This document shows positions 1 through 6,813 of a DNA stretch of 7,651 nt, piece by piece. The stretch is taken from NCBI GenBank assembly GCA_964453205.1, contig CAYVRC010000225.1:1-7651 (forward strand), written 5' to 3'. The DNA is from Crateriforma sp964453205. Its GTDB lineage: Bacteria; Planctomycetota; Planctomycetia; Pirellulales; Pirellulaceae. Position 1 is the first letter of the stretch. Each line of letters starts with the position of its first letter. The notes under the pieces were generated by a model. The model did not search any database and had not been told where the DNA came from. It saw nothing but the letters and a program-made list of their open reading frames with translations. The position numbers and the translations under genes are program-made.

Positions 1-154
1 GTGCTTGCGATCCCCTTTGTCGGGCGATCGCCTTCCAAACCAGCGGTCCTCGGGTAGCGCCTGCCAGCAGGTCCCATCGGACTTGCAGGTCGCCGGCGAT
101 CAGCGTTTGGGCTTCGGCCGTCTCGGCTTCTCGGTAGGCGACCAACGACTGCAC
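1..154 (-). CDS. Possible hypothetical protein, 5' part only (runs off left edge)
   Basis: On the minus strand a frame is open from just inside the 3' end of the phosphatase gene to the window edge. The first plausible start is a GTG at 154, eight bases after the phosphatase stop, with no clear Shine-Dalgarno site. It would encode about 51 residues beginning VQSLVAYREAETAEAQ and continuing LIAGDLQVRWDLLAG. The composition is protein-like, alternating Ala/Glu/Leu and suggesting helix, and third codon positions are G/C-rich, whereas the other minus-strand frames give Arg/Pro-rich shadow sequence. I do not recognise the family. No ATG is available, so the true start could differ, or this could be a remnant. 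Its position right behind the phosphatase would allow co-transcription. The call rests only on frame quality. Confidence 0.35.
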   Translation of the reverse strand, partial: MQSLVAYREAETAEAQTLIAGDLQVRWDLLAGATRGPLVWKAIARQRGSQA

Positions 155-161
155 CGTCGCA

Positions 162-1673
162 TCATTCTGGGGTCGTTCCGGGAGAGCTCGGCGTCAAGTC
201 GGCGAGAGCCAGCGGGATTTGTTCCAGTGTCTCGCCAAACTGGCTGATCAACCGGAACGTGACCACTGGCCGCTCGCTCGAGGTGTCGAAGGTGAATTCG
301 CCGAACGCGACGAAGTCGTTGCCCTGTTCATCGCTGCCACTGTAGCCGAAAAGTTGCTCAGGACAGTCTTTGACCAGCCCGGCCGGACCGGACACGCCAC
401 CCAGGCAGGCGGGTTCGAATTCGTGGAACGAGAAGCCGGAGGGTCGCGGAATCCGAAACCCTCGGGCACCGTGGCGATCACCGCTGACCAATAGTACGCC
501 TCCGACCTGTTCTTGTTCCATGAGGTCGAATATTTCTTCTCGCGCCTCGACATCCCAGCTGCCCCAGGAATCCTTGGCATTGGAAACATAGTCGCTCCAC
601 ATCGTTCCGCTGCTGATCACTTTGAAGGGAGCCGTTGAAGCTTTCAGCGTGTCTTTCAGCCAATCCATTTGAGGCCGGCCGAGATACGATCCGTACTGAC
701 GGCGACGCTGGTTTTCCCGGCACGAACGAGTGTCCAACATGATCACTTCCACCGGACCGATGCGGGTGTTGAAGTAAATGCCCTCCCGTTGAACGTCGGC
801 GGCTGGATTGTTCCAGTTTTCGTGCCACACCATGCGGACCTTTTCACGGTCCCGAGCGTTGAATCGCCCCGGAATGCCGCTCAGATCGTTATCAAAATAA
901 TCATGGTCATCCCAGCTGGCATAAACGGGTACTTGGGAAACCAACTCGCGCCACGGCTGGGAGACATCACGCAACTGATAATCCGCTCGGTGCATGTTGA
1001 TCTGGTTGTTGCGGTCGTCGACTGCGATGTCTCCCAAAAACAGCATCGCATCCGGGTTGCGACGGAGGATTTCGCGGAACAGATTCGGGTTGTGGACGCC
1101 GATCTTGTGACAGCACGAGCCAAAGGTGATGCGAAACTCAACCTGATCCTCGTCACGTGGAGCTGATGTGAATTGACCGCTCGCCAGGACTTCGCCTCCC
1201 GCTTGGACCTGGTAGGCATAGCGGGTGCCGGGGGCCAATCCGTCAAGCCTTGTTCGCACGGCCGTACCGGCCGGGAGCGATTCGACGCGGTAGGACTTGT
1301 CGGCAACGACGATCGTCATCGGTGTGTCGGTAGCCGGCCGCATCCACACCGTTACCCCGTCATCACGCAAGTCCCCGAGCAGCGGACCGCCCATCAGTGC
1401 AAGGCCGTGTTTTTCGGCGGCTGCCACGATCTCCGGATCCGTAAACGCGGCCTGCTCGTTGGCCTGGAACAGCTCGCGAGCGTCGAGATAGAACTGCCTG
1501 AGGTCCTCCGCCGGGCTGCCGTAGCTATCGAGTAACCGGGTGTCGATCTCTGGCGTGCCCTTGTGGGCTTCGGACAGTGTGACCTTGAATACCGGCGCGA
1601 TGGCTTCTGCGAGCAAGTGCCGAGAGGTTGCCAGGATAGATCCCAGCGTGATTAGGAAAGGGCGACGTTTCAT
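162..1673 (-). CDS. PhoD-like metallophosphatase / alkaline phosphatase D, exported
   Basis: A complete 503-residue protein of the PhoD-like phosphatase family, whose members hydrolyse phosphate mono- or diesters outside the cytoplasm using Fe/Ca. The N-terminus MKRRPFLITLGSILA has a positively charged start and hydrophobic stretch, with an RRPFL twin-arginine-like pattern, so export is likely. Residues ~90-172 form the fibronectin-like PhoD N-terminal domain, with VTVWMRP and the LAPGTRYAYQV strand. The metallophosphatase domain follows: GSC 185-187, LGD 213-215, WDDHD 254-258, LDTR 313-316 and SGDRH 397-401. These are the expected metal-binding Cys, Asp and His positions, and none appears missing. 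The start is the ATG at 1673; no Shine-Dalgarno site is visible, but the signal peptide begins exactly there. The gene is the same way round as the upstream sulfatase gene but 264 bases away, so it probably has its own promoter. The exact substrate is unknown. Confidence 0.9.
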   Translation of the reverse strand: MKRRPFLITLGSILATSRHLLAEAIAPVFKVTLSEAHKGTPEIDTRLLDSYGSPAEDLRQFYLDARELFQANEQAAFTDPEIVAAAEKHGLALMGGPLLGDLRDDGVTVWMRPATDTPMTIVVADKSYRVESLPAGTAVRTRLDGLAPGTRYAYQVQAGGEVLASGQFTSAPRDEDQVEFRITFGSCCHKIGVHNPNLFREILRRNPDAMLFLGDIAVDDRNNQINMHRADYQLRDVSQPWRELVSQVPVYASWDDHDYFDNDLSGIPGRFNARDREKVRMVWHENWNNPAADVQREGIYFNTRIGPVEVIMLDTRSCRENQRRRQYGSYLGRPQMDWLKDTLKASTAPFKVISSGTMWSDYVSNAKDSWGSWDVEAREEIFDLMEQEQVGGVLLVSGDRHGARGFRIPRPSGFSFHEFEPACLGGVSGPAGLVKDCPEQLFGYSGSDEQGNDFVAFGEFTFDTSSERPVVTFRLISQFGETLEQIPLALADLTPSSPGTTPE

Positions 1674-1937
1674 GGCTGATCGAATGGGAGGGCTACTATT
1701 TTATTCTGTCGCAACGGACCAGTTTAGCCTAACCCACGTTAGAAATCCGATAAAGCGTGTGGGCGATGCCGTGCTCGGGGCCGAAGAGGGTGGGGGGCCA
1801 TCAGCTGTCTTCGATTTAGGTTTTAGCGAGTGACGACTCACCGAGCTTGCTACTCGGTGGTCATCATTCGATGGGATCTAGCCTTCGCGTGTCGCGCCGA
1901 CGCAAAGCACTCGCCGGTTCTGGTCGATTCGGGATCG
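1674..1937 (-). promoter_or_regulatory. Non-coding leader upstream of the PhoD-like gene
   Basis: These 264 bases between the sulfatase-sialidase stop and the phosphatase start hold no convincing gene. The part nearest the phosphatase (about 1690-1755) is more AT-rich than its surroundings and probably contains the promoter, although I cannot point to a clean -35/-10 pair. It carries the palindrome TTAGCCTAA at 1724-1732, followed on the plus strand by CCC. A near copy, TTAGTCTAA, lies upstream of the oxidoreductase gene at 6582-6590. A hairpin at 1839-1859 is listed separately. The regulatory role is inference from position. Confidence 0.4.
1839..1859 (-). terminator. Hairpin downstream of the sulfatase-sialidase gene, possible transcript end
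   Basis: A perfect 7-bp inverted repeat (CACCGAG / CTCGGTG) with a 7-base loop lies about 80 bases beyond the sulfatase-sialidase stop and upstream of the phosphatase gene. With one bulged base the stem can extend by three further pairs (1835-1837 with 1860-1862). No run of T follows on either strand, so it is not a textbook intrinsic terminator. It could be a 3'-end stabilising hairpin or a binding site. Position is the main argument. Confidence 0.3.
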
Positions 1938-4187
1938 TTACCAAAGCGGCAACTGGTTGGGTTTCGCCCAACGGATTCGCGCCATCAGCACGTCGCTGTG
2001 AGTCAGCCAGTGCTGCTGAGTCGTCGACATCGTCAACGGCGTTCCATCGTCCCACGACCAAGGCTTCTTTTTTTTCCAGTGCACACCGTCGTCGCTGACG
2101 GTGACGTAGCCGTGGTCGTCCTCGGCCCGTATCGTCATCCAGAACCGAGCGCGGAATTGGGTGACGCTGGGTTCTAACAAACCTCGGCCCACCGGGTTGT
2201 GCAGAGCCGGGCCGACTGCCTTCACCTTCAAGTCATTTCCGTCGAAAGTGGAACGCACACCGGCAACCATACGATTCTCCGCCTGCGGCCCGAAGGTGAA
2301 GGCCATCTGCACGTCGCCATCGGGCAGGACGAGTCGCTGCCCACAGTTGTTCGTGTAAATGTACGTTCCGCGGGGATCGTCCCACACCAGGATCTTGCGT
2401 GACGACCACGCGCCGTCGGCCGACCGGGTGGCATAGACGGGATATCGAGCTAGCTGTTCCTGTCTGTCGAAGTATTCTCCCTTGTAAAAGACGACGTGCC
2501 CCAGGGCCAGTACGGTGTCGGTTTGAGGATGATACTGCGGCGTGACATCGCAAACGCCCGCCATCAGCCCATCGTTCCGGCCGGGAACCGGCTCGCGCCC
2601 CAACGCCTCGATACGTTGCGGCGGACTCCACGAGCGTCCCAGATCCTTGGACGTCGACCAGTGCACCGGGCCGAAGTCGTCCGAGCCTCCGATTTCCTGA
2701 AGTGTCATCAACGCCATCGGATGCCCATCCTGGTCCGGCATCATGCAAACGCGAGGGTGGAACCAGGTGCGGTGATCGCCGTCGCGATTTCGCCAAAGGG
2801 TCTGTTTCGTGATTGCGGTAATCAACGAATCGCCGACCGGCGCCGCCTGAGCGAGCGAATCACGGTCCGCGGCCGACATCTGCCTCAACTTTCCTCGTAG
2901 CTCGCGAACCTTGTCGAGTTGACGGCTGGCCAGGTTCCGCCGCTCGCCCGGATCACGTGCAATGTTGAAGAGTTCCGTCTTCGCAGCGTCCTTGTCTCCG
3001 TGCACGACCAGTTTGAAGTCGCCGAAGCGTAACGAGGAGGATCGCCAGCGGGGTCCCGCCGTGTAAATCGCGCGATCTGGCAGAATTTTTCGCTCCAGCA
3101 ATAGCTGCGTTAAGTCGGCGCCGTCCCAATTCAGTCCACGGCCGTCGTAACCGGCCAAGGAACAAAACGTTGGCATCCAATCGGTGATTTGAACCGGGGT
3201 GTTTTGTTGGCCGGATTCGATGACCCCGGGCCAGCTGACGAGCGTCGGCACGCGTGTCCCCCCCTCGTACGCATCGCCCTTCTGTCCTCGCAAAGGACGG
3301 TTGTCACCGGTCAGCCGACCATTCGGGCAGTGGTCATCGGGGTATTTCAGGTCGTTGTTTTCCGCCGTGCTGCCGCCATTGTCGCTGGTGAAGACGAACA
3401 GAGTCTTTTCCCGCAACCCCATCTCTTCCAACGCATCCAAGACCCGCCCCACCGAGTGATCCAGGTGCATGACGGATGCGGCGTAATGTCGGGCGACGTC
3501 GCCCGTGATCGACCGCGGTACCCGCCGGACCCAATCCTCGGGTTCCTTCAACGGCAAATGAATCGCCGTGTAGGGCAAGTAAAGGAAAAACGGCTCGTCA
3601 TCGCGTGCCTTCAGCCATCGGACGGCTTCGTCGGTGAGCAGATCCGTGACGTGGCCGTCCTCCTCGATCAATTGTTCGTTGCGATGCCAGGTGAAGGTGA
3701 AGGGGCCTTTCTTGTAGCGATGATTCCACGGACTGATCCCGCCGGCCAACGAGCCATAAGAATGGTCAAACCCGAAGTGATTGGGGCCCCATTTTGGCAG
3801 CGAACCCAGGTGCCACTTCCCCGCCAGACACGTCTTGTACCCTTTCGTCTTCAACGCCCGCGGCAGCGTGACCGTCTCGGTCGGAAGGGCCAGGGTGTTG
3901 GTCGGAGTCGTGACTCCGAAACGGCTCCAGCAACGTCCGGTCAGCAGCCCGGCGCGGGTGGGACTGCAAACCGGGGCGACGTAATGTTGCGTCAACTCGA
4001 GCGAGTCGTTCCGCAAGGCGTTCAGGCGTGGTGTCGGTGCGTTGCCGCCGTGGAACTCGACGTCCGCCCAGCCAAGGTCGTCAGCGATGACAAAGACGAC
4101 ATTCGGTCGTAAAGCCTCGTCGGCTTGCGACGCCGTGGCCGCGACGGCTAGTAAAGTTGCCAGTAACGAAAGGATTCCGCAACGCAT
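1938..4187 (-). CDS. Secreted sulfatase fused to a BNR sialidase-like domain
   Basis: A 749-residue protein joining two enzyme modules. The start chosen is the ATG at 4187, because a signal peptide begins there (MRCGILSLLATLLAVAATASQA); the frame is open 24 codons further upstream but that sequence is not signal-like. Residues ~27-440 are a type I sulfatase: DD 36-37 (metal), C-S-P-T-R at 74-78 whose Cys74 would become formylglycine, GKWHLG 123-128, SDNGG 268-272, and the usual closing motif LFNIARDPGERRNLA 406-420. Residues ~455-749 match planctomycete exo-sialidase-like propellers: WFHPR 475-479, Asp-box-like STSKDLGRSW 511-520 and TVSDDGVHW 696-704, and STTQQHWLTHSD 721-732. After HSD the usual blade sequence seems absent and the chain passes directly to ARIRWAKPN, so the sialidase part may be shortened. 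Third and last gene of the unit. Substrate unknown, probably a sulfated glycan. Confidence 0.92.
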   Translation of the reverse strand: MRCGILSLLATLLAVAATASQADEALRPNVVFVIADDLGWADVEFHGGNAPTPRLNALRNDSLELTQHYVAPVCSPTRAGLLTGRCWSRFGVTTPTNTLALPTETVTLPRALKTKGYKTCLAGKWHLGSLPKWGPNHFGFDHSYGSLAGGISPWNHRYKKGPFTFTWHRNEQLIEEDGHVTDLLTDEAVRWLKARDDEPFFLYLPYTAIHLPLKEPEDWVRRVPRSITGDVARHYAASVMHLDHSVGRVLDALEEMGLREKTLFVFTSDNGGSTAENNDLKYPDDHCPNGRLTGDNRPLRGQKGDAYEGGTRVPTLVSWPGVIESGQQNTPVQITDWMPTFCSLAGYDGRGLNWDGADLTQLLLERKILPDRAIYTAGPRWRSSSLRFGDFKLVVHGDKDAAKTELFNIARDPGERRNLASRQLDKVRELRGKLRQMSAADRDSLAQAAPVGDSLITAITKQTLWRNRDGDHRTWFHPRVCMMPDQDGHPMALMTLQEIGGSDDFGPVHWSTSKDLGRSWSPPQRIEALGREPVPGRNDGLMAGVCDVTPQYHPQTDTVLALGHVVFYKGEYFDRQEQLARYPVYATRSADGAWSSRKILVWDDPRGTYIYTNNCGQRLVLPDGDVQMAFTFGPQAENRMVAGVRSTFDGNDLKVKAVGPALHNPVGRGLLEPSVTQFRARFWMTIRAEDDHGYVTVSDDGVHWKKKKPWSWDDGTPLTMSTTQQHWLTHSDVLMARIRWAKPNQLPLW

Positions 4188-4255
4188 GTCGGGCCGCCTG
4201 TGAAGCTGATGTCGGTTGGAGTTTGCGGTGTCGGGTGAAAGCTTGCCGCGCCGGA

Positions 4256-5119
4256 TCACTTCAGATCCAGAACCTGATCCATTTGGTTAGCAATGTCCGC
4301 CAAGCGGTCGCGATCGCCGCCGGGAACCTCCGCCGTCGCCCATCCCTGGAAGTCGATCTGGGCCAACTGCTGACGAACTTTCGCCCAGTCGATGCTGCCG
4401 GCGCCCAGGGCCCCGTCGAATCCCCGGCGCATTCCCCGCGTCATGGCGATGTCCAGGTCATATTCCTTGACGTCCAGCTTCTTGATCCGCTTGCCCAATA
4501 CCTCGATCCAGTGTTCGGGCCAGCCCCAGCGTACGACGTTGCCGATATCGAAATAGGCACCGGCCATCGGGCTGCCGACCTGGTCCAGGAACCGAGCCAT
4601 GCCCATCGGTTCGATCAGATAAGAGGCCCAAACGTTTTCGACCAGGATCATCACGTCCCGCTTTGCCGCGTGATCCGACGCGCGGCGGATGATGTCCAGC
4701 GTTTCTCGATAGTTCTGCAGGTAGCTGATGTTCTTGTTGTACCGAACCACATGCAGCACCGAAGTGCCGCCCAGTCGCTTCGCCTGGTCGATCGCCAACC
4801 GAAGATCCGGATTGCTGGAGTGGATGATGCCGTGGATGGGCAGTCCGGTGCTTCGCTGCGCCCGTTCATAGGCGGCAAGACTCTCCTCGGCGTCTGCCTT
4901 GGCTTCCGAACGCACTTCGATGCCGTCGAATCCGATGTCTTTGACGAGTCGAAACTTGTCTTCCACGGAAAGCGACTGGTCGCGTCCGCCGATCATTTGA
5001 TACTTGATCGCTTTGCGAATCTTGCCGCTGAACTGGCCTGCCGCGGCAGTCTCCGTTGGCGACCCGGCCACCGTCGCCGCAACGACTCCCAAGGCCGACA
5101 AACATTCACGTCGCTTCAT
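4256..5119 (-). CDS. Secreted sugar phosphate isomerase/epimerase-like TIM barrel
   Basis: A 287-residue protein of the xylose-isomerase-like TIM-barrel (AP endonuclease 2) superfamily, whose members isomerise or epimerise sugars and related polyols using a divalent metal. The ATG at 5119 is preceded by GAGG (5132-5129) nine bases upstream, which decides the start although the frame stays open far upstream inside the neighbouring gene. The N-terminus MKRRECLSALGVVAATVAGS is a signal-like segment with an RRxCL twin-arginine-like pattern. Barrel motifs run in order: GFDGIEVRSE 63-72, GIIHS 97-101, VLHVVRYN 121-128, ILVENVW 158-164 (E161), AYFDIGN 188-194 (D191), KLDVKEYD 214-221, and ATAEVPGGD 261-269 (E264). 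E161, D191 and E264 are likely metal ligands. It follows the oxidoreductase after 23 bases and precedes the sulfatase by 68, so co-transcription is likely. The substrate cannot be told. Confidence 0.9.
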   Translation of the reverse strand: MKRRECLSALGVVAATVAGSPTETAAAGQFSGKIRKAIKYQMIGGRDQSLSVEDKFRLVKDIGFDGIEVRSEAKADAEESLAAYERAQRSTGLPIHGIIHSSNPDLRLAIDQAKRLGGTSVLHVVRYNKNISYLQNYRETLDIIRRASDHAAKRDVMILVENVWASYLIEPMGMARFLDQVGSPMAGAYFDIGNVVRWGWPEHWIEVLGKRIKKLDVKEYDLDIAMTRGMRRGFDGALGAGSIDWAKVRQQLAQIDFQGWATAEVPGGDRDRLADIANQMDQVLDLK

Positions 5120-5128
5120 GGTTTGATT

Positions 5129-5132
5129 CCTC
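5129..5132 (-). promoter_or_regulatory. Ribosome binding site of the TIM-barrel gene
   Basis: GAGG on the minus strand, nine bases before the ATG at 5119, lies in the 23-base gap after the oxidoreductase stop. It separates the real start from the long in-frame upstream extension. An in-frame ATG at 5134 overlaps this site and is less likely. Confidence 0.55.
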
Positions 5133-5142
5133 ATTTCAGTGA

Positions 5143-6516
5143 TCAAGACAGCGACCAGCCATTTCGGGGAGTCCGCCTGAGGAACGGATCGGCATCGGGG
5201 CATCCGACCGCCTTCATCGTTTGCGGGTCCCAATGGATTTTTTGGCCGACCCGATAGGCCACGTTGCCCAGGTGATTGGCTTCGGTCAGCGGTCCCGCGT
5301 AGCTGAAGGGGCTGCCGGTCTCCGCTTCGCCCCGGCAGGCGAGAATCCATTCCTCGTGGTGACCGGGAGAACCGGGGATGGAGGGTTCCGGTGGCTGAAA
5401 ATCGACGAATTGTTCTTCGGGCAAGAGCACGTGTTTTCGGTAATCGGCAAGCAACATGCCGCCGGTTCCGACAAACAACACGCCGTTGTTCCACTGGGGG
5501 ATCGTCCCCTCGGTCCACGGTTTCGGCTTGTGCGCGCCCTGGTACCAAGTCATTCGAACCTCGGGCAAAGGACCGCGAGGACCGTACTGATAGACGGCCG
5601 TCAAGGATGCCGGCGCGATTTCGGGATGAGGCGGAATGCCGAACGATTCCACCGTGCGCGGGGCGTCCAACTGCAACGCCCAGTAGGGAAGGTCATTCCA
5701 GTGACTACCCAGGTCGGACATCGTGCCGTTGGCAAAGTCCCACCAGCGATACCAGTTCGGTCCCGGGAAGTAGACGTCGTGGTACGGCCGCTCCGGCGCG
5801 GGGCCCAGCCACAGATCCCAATCCAAAGTCTCCGGCGGCGTCATCGCCTCCTTCGGCCGCTCGAAGACGTACAGACGGTCGCTGTTCTGCTCGGCTTCCG
5901 CCTTGCTTTGCAGTCCCCAGGCCCGAGAAACCCACACGTGAACCTCGCCGACGTCACCGATCGCACCGGAACGAATCAATTCGACCACCCGGTGGTAGTT
6001 GGCGCTGGCATGCATCTGCGTGCCCATTTGGGTGACGACACCAGCTTCGGCCGCGGCACGGGTGATCCGTCGCGTTTCGTCGACGTTGTACGCGAGCGGC
6101 TTCTCACAATAGACGTGTTTGCCGAGTTGCAGCGCGGGCATCGTGGCGAAAGCATGCGTGTGCTCGGTGGTGCTGACGACAACCGCGTCGATGTGGCCGC
6201 TTTCGCGATCCAATAGCCGGCGAAAGTCTTGATAGGTTCGAGCGCCGGGGTGTTGGGCGGCCGCCAAATCCAGTGCGTTCTGTTCGACGTCGCACAACGC
6301 CACCACGTCGATCCAGCCGGTCTTCGCCATCGTCGTAAGATTGCGTGCGCCCCGACCTCCCGAACCGATGAACGCAACCCGCAGGCGATCGCTGGGAGCG
6401 GCCCCCAAAGCGAATTGCCGCGAACTCACGGCCGAACCGCCCAACGCGGTTGCCGTGGTCAAAAATTGACGACGAGAGACGGATGGCGAAATTCGATTCA
6501 GCGATTGTCCGGTCAT
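5143..6516 (-). CDS. Gfo/Idh/MocA family oxidoreductase with Tat signal
   Basis: A 457-residue NAD(P)-dependent oxidoreductase of the Gfo/Idh/MocA family, which oxidises or reduces sugars, sugar acids and inositols. The start taken is the ATG at 6516; a TTG at 6546 would add ten residues but is less likely. A canonical twin-arginine motif, SRRQFL at 14-19, is followed by a hydrophobic stretch ending near LGAAPSD, so the enzyme is probably exported folded with its cofactor. The Rossmann domain shows RVAFIGSGGRG 46-56, the acidic residue in ALCDVE 73-78, and the family signature CEKPL 137-141. The C-terminal half ends in the typical planctomycete form, VAYRVGQKIHWD then a Trp-containing tail. 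It is the first gene of a three-gene minus-strand unit with the TIM-barrel protein 23 bases downstream; oxidoreductase plus isomerase is a common sugar-converting pair. The substrate is not deducible. Confidence 0.94.
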   Translation of the reverse strand: MTGQSLNRISPSVSRRQFLTTATALGGSAVSSRQFALGAAPSDRLRVAFIGSGGRGARNLTTMAKTGWIDVVALCDVEQNALDLAAAQHPGARTYQDFRRLLDRESGHIDAVVVSTTEHTHAFATMPALQLGKHVYCEKPLAYNVDETRRITRAAAEAGVVTQMGTQMHASANYHRVVELIRSGAIGDVGEVHVWVSRAWGLQSKAEAEQNSDRLYVFERPKEAMTPPETLDWDLWLGPAPERPYHDVYFPGPNWYRWWDFANGTMSDLGSHWNDLPYWALQLDAPRTVESFGIPPHPEIAPASLTAVYQYGPRGPLPEVRMTWYQGAHKPKPWTEGTIPQWNNGVLFVGTGGMLLADYRKHVLLPEEQFVDFQPPEPSIPGSPGHHEEWILACRGEAETGSPFSYAGPLTEANHLGNVAYRVGQKIHWDPQTMKAVGCPDADPFLRRTPRNGWSLS

Positions 6517-6540
6517 GACAGCCAGCTCTTGAAAACGGGG

Positions 6541-6557
6541 GCCCAAATCTTTTGGGC
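6541..6557. repeat. Short perfect inverted repeat in the oxidoreductase leader
   Basis: GCCCAAA and TTTGGGC separated by three bases form a perfect 7-bp stem, 25 bases upstream of the oxidoreductase ATG. There is no T-run on either side. It could be an operator half-site pair or a 5'-leader hairpin of the minus-strand transcript. Function is unproven. Confidence 0.35.
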
Positions 6558-6800
6558 AAAATGAAGCCGTGCGACTGCGGGTTAGTCTAAGCGATGGATG
6601 ACGCCCGATGGGGACGTGCCACGCCAGTCATGGGCTAACGCAACCGTCCGATACGCAAAAACACCAGGTAAATGAGAACAGCGTCAGCAGGAAGAAACAG
6701 TTTCTCATCAAGAGGTATTGTCGAAAGTTGTGTTCTTGAGTGAATGAAAAAGGTGGCGCATCCTGTTGGAACTTGAACCCTCCAACGGCCCGAAGTGGGC

Positions 6801-6806
6801 AAAGGA
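6801..6806 (+). promoter_or_regulatory. Ribosome binding site of the transposase
   Basis: AAAGGA seven bases before the GTG at 6814. It is the strongest Shine-Dalgarno-like site in the window and decides the non-ATG start. Confidence 0.6.
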
Positions 6807-6813
6807 ATACGCC

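Larger units (their letters stand above)
6517..6813. promoter_or_regulatory. Divergent intergenic region between oxidoreductase and transposase
   Basis: Almost 300 bases without a confident gene. It should contain the promoter of the minus-strand three-gene unit and the left end of the insertion element on the plus strand. Visible structure: the inverted repeat at 6541-6557, the palindrome TTAGTCTAA at 6582-6590, an AT-richer stretch from about 6655 to 6750, and an inverted repeat GTTGGA/TCCAAC at 6765-6786 before the transposase. A 26-codon hydrophobic reading frame lies on the minus strand (6708-6628) and is discussed as a finding. I see no -10/-35 pair clear enough to place. Confidence 0.45.

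Noticed and set aside
3189..4112. Plus-strand open frame of 307 codons
   Set aside because: It is antisense to the sulfatase domain with all its catalytic motifs; the translation is low-complexity Arg/Gly/Val with no family signal.
4157..5257. Long plus-strand open frame of 366 codons
   Set aside because: It lies antisense to the TIM-barrel gene, has no recognisable domain, is Arg/Val/Asp-rich in the way reverse-strand shadows are in GC-rich DNA, and the minus-strand product has clear family motifs.
5120..5548. N-terminal extension of the TIM-barrel gene to 430 residues
   Set aside because: The extension overlaps the oxidoreductase 3' end in another frame, is Arg/Pro-rich, and the signal peptide plus GAGG site mark the ATG at 5119.
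5221..6216. Plus-strand open frame of 331 codons
   Set aside because: It is antisense to the Gfo/Idh/MocA oxidoreductase and looks like a codon-bias shadow.
6517..6546. TTG start adding ten residues to the oxidoreductase
   Set aside because: An ATG at 6516 is in frame and sits at the usual distance before the Tat motif; the TTG overlaps the inverted repeat and has no ribosome binding site.
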